From Struthidea cinerea (Eukaryota > Chordata > Aves > Passeriformes > Corcoracidae), in the NCBI GenBank assembly GCA_013397865.1, contig VZTI01005061.1, positions 599,032-663,031 of the forward strand: DNA of 64,000 nucleotides. The letters are read 5' to 3'. Position numbers and translations under genes: made by a program. This document shows positions 23,351 to 37,600 of the stretch, one piece after another. The notes under the pieces are model-generated. The model searched no databases. It was given only the letters and a program-made list of their open reading frames with translations, and was not told the origin of the DNA. How positions within the stretch are numbered: the stretch's first letter is position 1; each line of letters begins with the position of its first letter.

Positions 23351-26300
23351 TCTGTCAGAGGTGTTTTCGAGGCCACAGGAACGTAAGGGATGACTAGTAA
23401 ATAGTGTTAATACTCTTATTTGTTTTCATGTTCTGAACCACTGAATTCATCAGTGTCACATTTTCCAGATTTAAGGATTTTAGTGTAAACTCATAGAGCT
23501 GAGAGTTGTGTGGCAAAACTGAGAGTACGGATTATTTCCATTAAAATCTCTGAAAGTAAGAACTAGTTCATGAGCCCTTCAAGTTCATTTTGTATCACCC
23601 CATATTATACAGATTTGAACTTGGGTGAAGCAGAAAGAACTTTAACTTTTTATGTGTCAGCTCTTTTGTTTGTGCAGTGTTTAATTCAAGATATGGATTA
23701 CCTGAAACTCCCCTGGACTGCAGGGTTCCAGCAGGAACGAAACTTCCCCAGATGACTTCACATAGAAAAATAAGATTAGGTACAAATAACATGGAATTCC
23801 TTCCTGAAATTTGTGTGCAAACTTCACTTGCTAACTCCCACTGAAACCCATCCAAGCTTGCATTGCATAGGACAGAGCAGAATCTCTCAGAAAAAGAACT
23901 AAATGATGTGGAAACCAGCTCTGCTTTTTCCCCAGATGTAACAGAAAAAAATGGTTCCTTGAGGAGACATGAAACATGGGGTAGCTTAATGAGCTTAGCC
24001 TGTTTTTAAAGATTCCTTGCTGCCTTTCAGCATAACATAACCCTTTCCCACAAGCATTTTTCCTCGAGGAGTGGCAGTGAAAAAGGCATGTCCAATTTCT
24101 GCTTTTATAGAAATATAGTTCATCTTGTCATGATGCTTGGCCATCTAGTTATATTTTTTCATCCTTTGAAAGCAAGGCATGTTACTTGCTCACTGTTCTT
24201 GTAGGTAGGCTTTTTTCATCTTCTCACACAAGTTTGCACTGCACTTCTCTCTTCTGACTCTTAAGGGCAGTCTCCCATCCTTTCTCTTTGGTACTGATGA
24301 CTTCCATAGGTCATGAAAGTTTTAATTTAATGTGCTTTATGCTTGTTGTGAAGCTGCCCAATGTATTTGGGACAAGTCTCTCTCTTTTTGATACTCAGCT
24401 TTCTTTTAAGCTTCATTCATACATTATTAATGTTCGTTTCAAATATTTGCTTCTACCTTTTTTCCAGCCTGCCTCAGTTCTAATCTTTCATTAAGTTTTT
24501 GCTTCATTTTTGGGAGATGGATTTATGTGGAATAAATATTGACAATATTTTGACAGGTTGGCATATTACATTTCTTGTGTAAACACAATTATAATAATCT
24601 GTGGCCTGTTTTGAACCAGCGTTTGAAGCTCAAGGATTGTAGATGAAAGTGAGTCATGGTGGTCTATTGCATGTAAACATAATAGAAGTTTGATTGATTT
24701 CCAAGATCAGTTAGGATTACTTGATTGGAAAGGGTTGCTATGGGAAAAGGAAGGTGATAACAAAGGTAAGCAGCTCATTTCAGCCCGTGATGGCAATCAC
24801 ACGTTCTCATCACATGTTCAGTAACTCGTTCAATAGGGTATTTTTAAACCTTACCTTAGTCCTGCAATAGTGTAAACATTTGCTGGAGTTCTGCCTCAGC
24901 GGAGCAAGAAGCAATATTTGCTGGAGAAAAAGGAGCAAGGGGCAGGGTCAAAGCAGCTATTCCTTGGCACACCACAGCCGAGCTGGCTGTCTGATGTGCC
25001 TCCCAGCCTACCAGTCCACTCTTGTTTTTCCTTTCAGATGAATGATCTCCAGGGCGGCCAGGTTTCTGTGATCTCTCAGCAGGGGATGTGTGGCATTATG
25101 TGTGTGAGGTTTTATGCTTGCTTTGGAAAATGCTGGCTTCACATGCCTTCTCTCTCATTGTGGCCAAGTCCCTAGATTAGAAACGTGTCCAGTAAATATT
25201 TAGTTCCAGATATGCTGCCAAAAGATTCCATGCTCTCTGACTGCTTCGAGGTTTGTTAGTGTGAATCAGTTTTTATTATTTCTTAGAGCTGACCTTGCAG
25301 AAGCAGAAAAAATGGATCTGAGCAATAATCAAAAACACAAGGTGAACCGCCAGCCAGTGAGGTTGTAACTGCCTAACAATGCAAGGATACCCCTTGTACC
25401 CTGTTATTTCCTAGGAATGAGCCGATGCTTGTGGCAGAGCTGTGAGCAATATCTCACCTGTCCCTGGCTCGGCGTTTCTGCCTCTTGGTTCGGTTCCGTG
25501 TTGGGTTAAGAACACGAAGTTCTGAGGTGTTACAAACTGTCTTTCTTCATCACACTGTGTCATTTAACTACCCACCTAATTGCTGCAAACCTGTTCTTAT
25601 TTTGCCTGCCTGAACATATTTACAAAGATAAAAATAGAGCAAGGGAAGAATAGCAGCTGCCAAGGCTGGGTTTAAGTTAGAGACCACCTAGGAATGGATT
25701 AAAGGTGAATAACTGTTTTGCCTCAGGACAATACTGCTGAATGGTAGGGGAGAGGGGGAGAAGAGGTGAAAGGAGCATTGCTAAGGAAGAGATATGGAAA
25801 AGTGCTGGTGTAATTGACGCATTGAAATGCAAGCAAGTTTTAAGCATGCTGAAGTGGAGATAGGGATGAAAATGAGTGAAGAAATCGTAACAGGCAAATG
25901 GGGGTACACTGAATTACAAGGAGTTTTAAGGAATGCTTTATTTTGGAGAGGATGCCTGAAGGTCTGAAGGATGGCAAATACAGATGGATATCTGAGAAAA
26001 AAAAATTCACCTGAGTGAACTCTCAGGATGCTCTCCTGGGTGATCTTGGTTGTGATGTCAATTGACGAAGAGAAACCTTGGCCTTAAACCCTGTTTTACA
26101 GACATGCACCCCTTCTTCTTAGAGGTAGGGTCTTACGAGTTGATAGGCAATAAATCATCACGTAGGTTTAATTTCAGCTCTGCACTTAGCCTTCATCAGT
26201 TGGAAATGCCAGAAAAGGAGGAAGACCACAGTGCATGAGTCAGTCGGAGAATGACTAAGCTGCTGGAGCGGTGCAGGCATGAAAGACAAGTACAACCCTG

Positions 26301-27457
26301 GGATGCATTCAGTGAAGTGCTCCCTGTGCAAGGGGGAATTAGTAGTTCTGTTGTACACTGAATGAGACCCTGTGGAGTTGGGAATACTGCATACAGGTTT
26401 GGTTAGCCAGCCTTTGGAATTAATTTCCTGAAATTAGATGTATAGAAGAAGAAGGAGTTAGTAAAGAAATGGAGAGTTTCTCGCACAGGGAAATTAAAAG
26501 GAAGTAGCTTCTCCTTAATTACAAAAAAACTAACACTGAATATTTTAAAATATAGTTGTTTACCCTGTTTCATGTATAAATGAGACAACTAAGAGCAGGA
26601 GAAGACTGAATTAAACCAGATGACAGTGTTCAAACCAAAAATGTGTGGCTGTGAGTTAATTCGAGCTAAAGATTGTTGTTTCTATGCCTTCAAACAACAT
26701 TATTTTAGGATAGCCTATGCTGGCCCTCCCTCAAATACCTGCCCTCAGCAAACGTTCTTTGGTCCTTTAGTCACAAACAGAAATTTATACCAAAGTTGTC
26801 ACAGTTGCACCCCGCTGGCCAGCAACTAGAATCCGAAGAATATTAGCGGAGATTAGATTTGCATAGAGCACACATTACAGTGCATTTCCAGCTGCTTCTT
26901 GCTTGTGTGCATTCACCACACAAACAAATTCATCATCTGTCAGTATCATGACAGCATGCTTGCTTGCATGCATACTCAGTGTGTTTAGGACTACTGCAGC
27001 TTTGGGGCAATCTCTTCAATTAGTGCATTACTACATCCAAATCTAACTTGGAATACTTTAACCTTTGCTTCTGTTTGCCTGCCGATAGGAACATTGCACC
27101 ATATAGAACAGGCACCCAACAGGAGTTCTTTCTTTGCTAGCTGGATGCATAGTATTTGTGATCAGTGAGAGATCTGCGTAGTAGAGATGGAAAAAGTTAA
27201 TTAGATTCAAGAGTCACCTACATGAATCTGCGGGAGATTGCCTGTGACGCCGCGGGCCCAGGTTCTAACCATCTATTTTACTTTCTCACAGTGCTGGAGT
27301 AGCAGGCTGTCGCTCTGGCTTATCAGACCACTTTTAAAGGGAACACATGCTCTATGAAAACAGTAGTATTGCCTTGACTGTTGGCAGCAATTCTCCGTCC
27401 TCCTACCCCTTTCCTTCAGTTATCTTCATTCTAATTTGATACTTTGATGTTCTTTCT
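23351..27457. other. Intron 1 segment without recognised genes
   Basis: AT-rich unique sequence. Points seen are an octamer motif in reverse orientation (ATTTGCAT, 26857-26864) and two copies of GCATGC 12 bp apart (26954-26959 and 26966-26971). No repeat family, RNA gene or coding exon was recognised. Confidence 0.5.
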
Positions 27458-27477
27458 AAAAAAAAAAAAAAAAAAAA
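27458..27477. repeat. A20 homopolymer
   Basis: Twenty consecutive A, followed by an A-rich CCAAACAAAAAAC tail. It could be the remnant of a retroposed poly(A) tail, but no recognisable retrocopy body precedes it and no target-site duplication was found. A T8/C8 run follows at 27532-27546. Confidence 0.95.
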
Positions 27478-30400
27478 CCAAACAAAAAACTTAGTCAATT
27501 CAGGTGTATTAAGTAATGTCAGAGCAACAGCTTTTTTTCCCCCCCCAGCTTTGTCTTTTTAGTACTGTTTTAGGTCAAGTTCTGTCATTTTACACCTGTC
27601 CAACCTTGTGAAAGGCCTCACTGGGGTTGTACAAGGACAAGTGTGGGTGGAACTCAGTGTTCAAAACCTTATGTGGCTGTTGACAATGTGTGAGAAGGGA
27701 AGAGCCCTCTGCTTCCCAGACCCCAAATTAAGCCTGCAGGGCTGACAGCAAAGCAATTTTTGTAATGGTACATGGAGCTAATTTGTTAAGAAATCAGAGA
27801 AGCAATAAATTTGGAAAAACCCCCATTCCAAGTTTAGAGCAGTCTGGAGAGAAATTACACTGTGAGCTCCACTGTGCTGCTGCTAACTTGCTCTTTTCTA
27901 GACTTGGGCGATGACAGAATCTGGTAGGCTCATCCCCTCTGATTTTCCCTTTCCCCATCTGGGGAAATGCACATTTCTCTACTACACCTTAAAGTGTAGT
28001 GAATTCACTCCACAAGTAAATTCTTATGTAGATCTCCCCACCTGGTTCTCAGGTGTTCCGTTCATTCACAATCCAGTGCAAAATTGCTGTGACTTTTGAA
28101 GAAAGGAAGACTCAGCTGGTCAGACCCTGACATTCCTTGCTGCTGCTGCTCAGGGTGTCCTGCTCAGGGCCGGCTGTTAACAGTGGAAAGGCCCTCCAGC
28201 CTCGACAGAGAGAAATAGGCTACATCTGCAAGATCTTTGCAGGCAGATGTGAGCCTGGCTGGACCAGCTAGCATTTGTGTGGCTGCATTACCAGGGTCCT
28301 GAGCTGCATTTAGGAGGACTTCTGTCATTAGGGCATCCACGTGGTTTTCTGCCTGCCTGCATCATCCGTGAATTCACTAGTTCTGCCTGTGAATACACTG
28401 TAGGCGTACTCAACACACCCAATGCCCTTTGCAGCTGAAGCATAGTGAAGAAAAGTTGTGACTGGTCATAAGGTTGGGTTCAGGGCAGTTTAGGTTTTGT
28501 GTGTCTTCTGAATAGCAAGTACTTGAGTTTATAAGGCATCTCCCATGTCAAGCTTTTTCCATAAAGGCACCAGCCAGGAAGCCTTGATCAAATGCAGGAT
28601 TTCTGTGTTTTATTATTCATCAAGACTCATGATTTTATTCAGCTCTATCATTGTTTCTGAATTCACGACCAGAAAGAAACAGAGGTCCTGCAGATAGTGT
28701 AGGCTATGGGAAATTGCAGCACTGCTGAGATAACATAGTTGGTACCAGTACGTCCTGCTCTCATGCTTTCCGAATTACTTATGTTAAAATAAACAAACAA
28801 AACAAGAAAACTGTGCTGGCCTGGAAACCTCTAGGCATTCTTTCCTATTTTATGTTGGAAAGATTTAAAGAAAAAGGCATTGTCTGTTTGTTATTTCCAC
28901 TGCTTCTTTTTCACAAATTGCTTTTAAATGGAACACAAGTAAAACAGGTTTTATTTGTGGTCACAGGAAAATACATCTCTGGGAGAGACAAGGATGGCCT
29001 GGAAGGAAGGAATGATATTCCAGGTTGCTATTTGAAGATAGCCTTCATGGCTGCCTGTTGTGACTCAGCAAGTTGGTTGGGGCTTTGGGTGGCAGAGTGG
29101 ATTCAACAGGTTGAGGCTTTAGAGGTAGGTGATAGGAAACAACTGTTATTTATGCTGCTGCAAGTGCATTGATTTATCTTTTGTAGAAATGAAGAGTTTA
29201 CTCTGACCAGCTGAAGGAGCCAAGATAGACTTTGTCCAAGGGACAGGACTGTGGGGTTAAATCAGGAAGAGTAATTGTGCTGTGTATTCTGTGCTTTGCT
29301 CCAGCCTTTCTGTGCTGCTACCGGCCAGCCACGCTGTTTGTAATAAATGGTTATGAGGCTGTTCTCGTAGGACCAGGACTGGAGCTGCATTGTGCTGGAG
29401 GCTGTGGGGCTGCATGGTAACAAACTGTAAACTGTTCTCTGAGAGGCCTGATTAAATATGAGAAGGGATATGAAACAAAAATAATCCACAACCAAGCTCT
29501 GGCACATAATGATATTAAGTGAGTAGCTGTGGGTTGTACAGTAGGTCTGCTGCAGAGGCGGAAGCTGGGCTCAAGTCTTCTGTGCTGTCATTATCTGCTA
29601 AAAAAGAAAAAAAATCTTTATTGCTTTTGTTCTCACTTAACTGCCCTAATTTATTCCATCAGGTCTTGTCCAGAGGATGGTGTAGATGCATGTGCAAGTG
29701 TGACTGGATTACAGCCTTGTCCCTCAAGACTATTTGCTCTCAATCCTCTACTTCCCCTATTACTTTAACTGAAAGATTGCAAGATGCCTGGATATTGGCA
29801 CAAATGGAGTGTGTTTAGTTTGAACTTAGGCTTTTGTGATTAGCATCTGCCTTTATGCAAGGTACTTTTATATGAAGACTTGTATTCATTCTGGTTTGGG
29901 CTAAGGAATAGTTACTTGGTCATTTTAAATGGACACTTTGAAGACATGAGTCAACTCAGCCATTTGTTCCTCAGCTTTTTTTTCTCTCCCTGCTTTTTCA
30001 TCTGTTCGATGGAGAATTGGAAAGCAAAGAGAGGCTATTGTCTGAATTGATCCTTCTCTCCAAAGACCCAGCAGTGGCCAAGGAGGTTTGGTGTGGCTGC
30101 GTTATTTTTAAGTATGCAGGGACAGGAAATTCTGAAGTGTAACTTTTATATTTGTGCTTGTTGGGAACACCAAAATAAATTAAAAGCTTGGGAATGTCTT
30201 GTTTGTGTGCAGTCTGTACCAGAACATCAGCAGCATAAGCAAGGAACAAACCCTTCTTCAAAGAACATGGTAGCCACAGGGCTTCCTCCCTTTCGTGTTA
30301 TGTTTTATTTCCCTCCCTCTCCTCTCTATTAGTTCTCTATAGCTGAGCATGTGGACATGCCAGTAGAGCTCAGGCTGCAGTGCAGCAGTTCTGACAACAC

Positions 30401-33081
30401 AGGGCCTGGTGCTCTGGCTGGTTTTCAGAGGTGGAATGACTGGCAGTGTCACCACAGCACGGTGTAGTGGGTGCCTTGTCGCCCGTTGCCTTTAGTGTTC
30501 TAAAGTTACCAGCTCACCTGGCCCCTGGTCTGTGCCTCCAGGTCAGGGGAGGGCTGCATGAGCCTAAACGAGGGATCAGGGCAAGCTGTTCAGTGCCTTG
30601 CAGCTGAATTCAGGGAGTCCCTGAGTCTGTGTGTGTCATGCGGATGCAGGAACTCTGTTTCTTTTGAAGTTGATGTGCCATGGATTAAAGGTCTGCTGAC
30701 TTAAACCCAGAGAGCTGTGACATATATATGCATGCTGGAGAAGTCACTTTAAAAGGGGTTTCATGCTTGTTTTCTACAAGTGCTCAACTTGATCAAGGCT
30801 GGTAGCACAAACTGTAATAAAAGAGGGGACAGGGACAAAAGAAATGCTTTGTGGCAAGCCATGTGTAGTACAAGGGAGAGATGGTCCTCACTGGAGTGTG
30901 TCAGAAGGATTTGTAAGGTTATGTCTTGCAGCTGTGGGTTCTGTGCATGTACTCACCCCCCAGCTCTCGTCATACATGCAGGCACGCAGACAGCCATGTT
31001 GGAAACTGCATCCCATCTTACTTTCATTCTTTCTCTTTTTTGTTTTCTAATTTCATTTCAAGGTAAATAACCAAAACAGAATTCGGGGCCTCAAAATCAC
31101 TGCAACTGCGGGAGTTGGCACTTAATGGCAGCTTTGCCGCTAGTCGTGGCATCAAGTTACTTTTGAAGCCTTTGAAGTCAACAGGGCTGGAGGGAGAAAG
31201 TGTTGTGTTGCTTCTTTAAAAAGAAACGTGCTTCAGTTATATTTGCAGCTGGGGTTTTAATGGCTGCGAATTAAAGCATGTTTTATTTGGCCTTTGTTTT
31301 TAGCGCACTTTTACCCCTTGGGGCACTTGAAGCCAAGGCACAGCTTGAGATGTAGCTGGCTGCAGTGCACGAACACAGCCATCATCGGCCTCCTCTTCTG
31401 CTCCTCTGCAGAGCTCGCACTCAGGATTTGTGTCCCCCACAACACGAGTGTCCCACCCTCCCCGGTTCATCCACCTGGCACCTCTTTGCATGCATGGGGT
31501 CTCTGCTTACAAAACAACAAGCAGTTTGTGGCTGGCAGCGTGGCTTGGAGTGATCTGATGTAAACTTCTTGTATTGGCCCTGGAGACCTTAATTTCTAAT
31601 CAGCTCCAATTAAATTACTATGAATCTGATAAAGGGAAAGAAGCTCAGTTTAAAACGGTGCAGATAGGCACTTAATGTGATTTAATGTATGTCTGCAGAG
31701 TCTAACTGCTTATCTGCACATCTGGCCTAAATACTTGTGCAAATCTGACCTATGCCCTTTTTTTGACCATATTAGCAGTGAAAGGAGAGAAGGTAGATTG
31801 TGCAGTTAATAGGTTACAGCTTGTTTCCCTGTTGATCCTTGGGGCATCAGCCATGCTGCTGAGTAGAAGGAAAGATGCTTGGAGGACTGTGGTGGGGGTG
31901 ACTGAGCAAAGTGCACTGCACTGATGGTTTAAGAGTACACTGACATGAGAAGACGTAGAACCTTTCCAGCCGTGGTTTTGCTAGCCCCTGTGTGGTTGAA
32001 TCTTTAGCAAACCACATCAAATTGGTGGCACAGGCACCAGTAAATACAAAGCAGCGCCTTTTTTTGACCTTGCTTTATATTCTGCTTGATTATATGTGTT
32101 GCTACATTTTGTGATTAGCAGGCAACGTCAGCTGGCTCAGTCAACTCACTTGAGCAACACAAAAATATGATAATTTTTTTTAAATTTATTTGTGTGATAG
32201 AAAGTAGTGCTTTGCAGTGATAACTTTTTAAAGTAGGGAAGGAGAGGACATAAGATATCAGTCCTAATAAAAAAATTAAGAGGCTTTTGTATGTTTGACA
32301 GGTGACAAACATCCCAGTTCAGACTGTCTTTGTAGAGGCTAGTTTCAGCATCCTTGAAAAATTAACAGAATTATACTGTTTTACCTGATGCATTGAATTT
32401 CAGTGAATATAATAATGATCATTCTGATCCATAGTCCATGAATGTTGAGGACAAACTACTTTATGGTTTCAGTGAGGCCCTGAAAACGGGCCCGGTAGGT
32501 TCTTACATGTCCTCCACATACTTGCAGATGAAAAACTCTGTCTCATGCAGAACAGAAGTAATTCTTTGGTTCTTGTTTTGAAGTTGCTGTTCTTTAGATC
32601 ACTGGTTTTATTCCTCAGTATCTGAGATTTCTGCAGCTGTCAGGTATTTCCAGCCTTTCATAAGTTACGGACCTGGAGTCACTTTCTCTTCTCAGAACTC
32701 ACAGAGTATATGGTTAAGGCAAATTTTGTAACACTTCTGACTTCACGTGACACAGCAAGAATATTTTGCTTAGTTCTCCCTGTTTAGCTGTTGTCTCAGA
32801 GGCTGAGACAGAGAAGATGGTGAATGCTTTTATTAAAGTATTGGATAATCTGGTGCTTGAGAAATCTGTATGCAAATCCTGGCTTTGCCGCTGTTTTTTT
32901 CCGTGACCTTGGACTAAATATTTGCTTGTTCAGTATGTATGAGACATGAGGATATTATCTGTCTCATTTTCAAGCATGGTATAAGAATATATCTGTAAGT
33001 ACTTGAGGGGTCATGGAGGCAGGAAATGTTATCAACCAAAGGCATGCCATTTTATCACCACGCTTGTACACAGCTGTAAAG
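27478..33081. other. Intron 1 segment without recognised genes
   Basis: Mixed composition, with GC-richer patches at about 28130-28350, 30340-30620 and 31280-31560. Frames up to 119 codons (28813-29172, +) carry no family signature. No repeat family was identified. Confidence 0.45.
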
Positions 33082-33096
33082 AAAAAAAAAAAAAAA
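33082..33096. repeat. A15 homopolymer
   Basis: Fifteen consecutive A in intron 1. It generates the poly-lysine stretches in two overlapping plus-strand frames at 33003-33384, which are therefore not taken as genes. Confidence 0.95.
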
Positions 33097-34612
33097 GTGA
33101 AGAGAGAAGGTTTTCCTTGTGTCTCCTACTATTCCAGCAGCCCATTATCACCCTTCCACTTAATGCAGCACTGCGATGTGAGTCTGCCCATCTTCTTGCA
33201 TGGGATACCTGAGTGGGATGTTGCCCTATGGGTGGCTGAGTTTAGTTTTGGTTTTGCTGGGTTTTGTAATTATCAGGCACAGGTGGGAAAACTTAGAGCA
33301 TTCATTCTGTCTGGATGTTACTGTGCCTTCTGCCTGTGCTTGCTCTCTGTAGGAGTTTTCCCTGACAATTTTCTTTCTGTATAGGAGGAATAAGGAGTAG
33401 ATCTCTGTTTTATAAGGTATTTCCCCTGCCTCCCCTTGCTTTCTCTGCCTAGGAGGATAGTGGCCTGCAGCAAATTCCCTGCAGCATCTGTGTTATTGCA
33501 TACACACGCTTGTGACACTTTAATAGTAGCTGTCAGATAACATTAATGTATTGCTGCTACAAATAAATCAAGCAGGGCTACGAGCGAAGAAGCGAGTGAA
33601 TGAGATAGGACAGTCTCGTCCATCACTATCAGACAAGGCCACCCTAAGTATTGTCTGCTCACTTCACCAGTGAAATGGTTGGCTGTGTAAAGACGTGCTT
33701 AGTGGAGACACCCAGTCCTGAGCCAGCAGCCCTCCTTTCTGTGAATACCCAAAGGGCTTAGTTCGTCAGTTATTCGGAATAAGGAGAGGAAGCCTTCTGA
33801 AACGACCTTGAAGACCCTCTCTTCTTGAGTCCTGAGGACGGACCTGTTTTTGTGGGTCCAAACCTCACGGTTTCTGTCAGGTGGCTCTGTGTGACTGCTG
33901 TGCTAAACCCGGTGGCAGCAGGGTGGTCAGGTAAATCCTGAAGCCTGAAACCCCTGGCTGCCCTCCTGGCCCTCTTTCTAGGAAGGCTGTAGGTAGTGGA
34001 GCTGGTCACCAGAAGAAACAACCAAGTGAGGGAAGAGCAGTTACACTGAAATTCCTCCCACAAAATTATAGGCCTCATCTGTCAGTGTGCTACCACTTAA
34101 GGATCTCTGTTCTGTGGCTCTCTTTGTACTTCGGAGAAATTCATTAACTTAGTACTGCTTATAAAAGGCTCTTTATCTGATAGTGCAGATGTTTCCAAAC
34201 TCAGGAGTGCAAACTGTGCCTGGAATACTGTCCTCCTCCTCCTACTGCTTGTGGAGATCCTGGAATTATCTCTTGCATTTTAACACTGTATTAGAAAATT
34301 GTCCAGCAGTAACTTGCTCACAGCTGAGATTGCAATATACTCACTGCACTGCCTCTGCAGGCTCTGCAGACACACTGGGAGTAGAGGTCTGGCATTTGAG
34401 AGCTGGCATAATGTGGATGGAAAATTACTGTGTTAGTTCTCCCACCTTAACACTTGTTGATAGTTGTATTAGGTTGTGATAGACTACAAGGAAATATAAA
34501 CTTAAAGTATACCCAGACCACTGCCTAGTTCCTGAAAAGCATTAAAGCATCACATCGAGTGACTCTGTGATTCAAATGAGTTCTTTGCAAGAAAGCTCAG
34601 AGAGTTTTAAGA

Positions 34613-34627
34613 TTTTTTTTTTTTTTT
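34613..34627. repeat. T15 homopolymer
   Basis: Fifteen consecutive T followed by AAGAAAAAAG. This is a simple homopolymer with no recognisable retroelement attached on either side. Confidence 0.95.
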
Positions 34628-37600
34628 AAGAAAAAAGCTTCTTCCAGAAGCATTTGCTTTTACTGTGTGAAGGTGGAAAATTGTTCTTGAGGATCCAGCT
34701 GTAGAAAGGATCATCACTACTTTTTAAAATTTATACATGATTGTCATGTTCTTAAAATTCTCTTCATGACAAGTTCTTTGTAGTTCCTTAAACTGGTGAT
34801 GATTTTATTATGCTGAATTTGACAGGTTAATGATCGAGTAGGAAATCATTTAACGCTTGTTAGTGCATTTTCTGATGATACAAAATTAACTCTTTCCTTT
34901 CTACATCTGAAATCAGTAACTAAATCTAGAGTTTGGTGGTAGGGCAGGGATTGTAGCAGGCAAGTACCAAGAGGACTGGATGAGATCAGTGCTCCCTTGT
35001 CCCCTTGTACATTGCATTTAGGATAGCAAAAGAAACATTAACCATGGCGCTGAAGAGTCAATACCAAAAACAGAGGAATATTGTGTGTGTTATTGTAGTG
35101 ATAGATTGGTCTAATGTAGGATTTCTTGAAGTATCTTTCTCTGAGGTATCAGGATTGGAGTTTTGCTGTCTAGCAGAGGTAGCAGTACATGGTAGGTGGC
35201 ATGCTGGTTTGGAAGACTGAACCTGTTTGAAGGGGCTGCTGCCCCGTTTTTATTCAGTCATTAGCTCCCTTGCTATGAAACCATTATGAAAACTTGGTTT
35301 GAATGGGAACCTCTGTGGTGTGGGCAGTCTCTGACAGTAGGATGAGGGAAGTAGCATGGACAGAAGTGCTGACACGTCACTAGTAATAATATTGTAAAGC
35401 AGTAAGAAGAGTAAAGGCATGTGGTTTAGGCTTGTGATTTTGAGAGCAAAAGAACTTACAGCCTGTTTTCAGTCCTTGTGCTCTGTGTATATATTTTAAT
35501 AACTTATGTTTTTCCTATTTGAACTGAGCAAGGCTTGGAGAACAAGCTGTTCTTCTGGAATCCTTTAGTTCATTTATTCCCAGTAGATTCCAGTGGGAAA
35601 TAAAATCAACAGCCTCTCTTCTTCTGAACAGTGACCCTTACTGTGTTTGTTAATACCTCTCAGTGTCTGCTTCCATCGAAACTCAGGATATAATTGCTCA
35701 ACCAGAATATGCAGGGGAACAAGAACTAAGAATTTTTGAGCTTTAAAAAAGTACATTAATTGTAATTACATACATTTTTGGGTGCCCGAAGTAAATGCTT
35801 TATTGTAGGAGCAGCTCATTTGTTTAAACTGTTTTTACGAATTTAACTTTTTGTACAGAGTTTTAGATCTTAAAAACACCCCATCAAAGCATCTTAATGA
35901 ACTGGTGACAGCTATACACCTGAAAGATCTTTGAGTGTGTGGGCAGAAATGCCAAAAATTGATTTCCCTGTGGGACCAGGAGAAAAAGGCAATTTTTAAA
36001 AATCTTCTGGATGAATTTGCATTTGACTTTCCTATCACTTCATGCTGCTTAAATGGTTTAGTGACTGAGTCCTGCAGCATAGGATCTAGAGAATATTTCT
36101 AATGTGCATACCTTGAATATGCCCAAGATGGTTTTAAATCAGGTGTTGCAGAGCAATGACAAATGGGTTCTATAATGCACACAGTGAGAAAAGGAGGCCA
36201 TAGCCAAACGAAAGACAGGAAGCTGATTTACTAAAATAGACATGGAAAGGGATCTGGTATAATGAGATCTGGTAAGTGAATGTTCTCCTGGAAGTGCTAA
36301 AATTCTGTTTGAATCTTAATCCTTGAGGTCTGGACTGTAAGTCCCCTTTCTGTATATCTTGCCAAATAGATATAGACTAGGACTAGAATTATACTCAGGG
36401 GGACATAAAACAGTGTAATTGAGGCCTAAAGATCAGAACAGCTTGTGGTGAAAGGGGGAATATATGAAAAAAAGTTATTTTCAGAAACCTAGTAATTTCT
36501 TTAAAAGATAACCCCTCCCCTCCCCCCATGATAGTTGTGATAGTTGTAAAAATTAGTGGGAATAACTTCAGTGATTAAATACATTCTGTCTGTCTGAATA
36601 AAGTACTTGTAACAGTGTCAGTGTTGCGTGGATCTCAGTCCTGGCACAAACTGCTTGACTACACGAGGTGTGAGGTAACATGAAGAGATGTGTGTTGTCT
36701 GTATAATGCAGCTGTTACAGACAGAGGAGGTAAAAAGGGGGCTTGGTGGAACACCTGGTGTCTGAGATTTAAGTGTGTCCGGGCTGGGGCAATTCTGTAG
36801 AGCTGGGGAAAGACTGAGATGCCATTGCATAGGGTTATTCACCTCCCCTGAGGGAATTGCACCTGCTGTTAAGATTATTTTCAATGTCAGGGATCTTCAG
36901 CTGCTTCCAGACAGTTTAGGAATCGGTGTACTTGAGCACATTTTCCATCTGCATTCAGACCAAGGGCTGACTTTCTTCTCCCCGAAGAGGAAGCTGTTCA
37001 TGCCAGGTGTATCTTTTGTTCCTTTGGCGCTGGAGCTGATGTTTGACACTCAAATTGAGAAGCAGGAGCAGAGCTGAGAAGACATGCTTGCACACAGGCT
37101 CTTCATGAGCTCACAGCCAAGTTGTTTTACTGTTCAGTCAGTGTCAGCCACGCTGACTGCAATGCTAGTGACTTTTATGACAGTGTATAGGATGGTGGAC
37201 TTAGGACAATGTACACTTTCAGATCTTTCTTTTCTCTACATTTCCCATCCCGCGAGAAATCACGCTGCTCCTGTTCCTTGAATTAAAGAAAGGAATGGGT
37301 AGTAAGCCAATATATCTTCCTGTTTCTGTTGTTTTCAATCTTTAATTCTCTTTCTTCTCGTGGATAGGTAACTTCTAGCATTTTAGTTCTTGTTGTTCAG
37401 AACTGATACATGCACAGTTGGATGATATCTAGCATCTGACCCATCCATAGGGGTAGGAAATGGTGGGGAAGGTAAATATTCTCCTTGGAGTCCAAGTCCT
37501 GGATATTCAGCTCACATACACATATTGAAAGTCCAATAAAATATGATGCTGATTTTCCAACTAGTTTCTCGTTCAAAAGGGCACAGCTTGTTCTGAAGTA

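Noticed and set aside
27458..27477. A20 tract as the tail of a processed pseudogene
   Set aside because: No gene-derived body precedes it and no flanking target-site duplication could be found.
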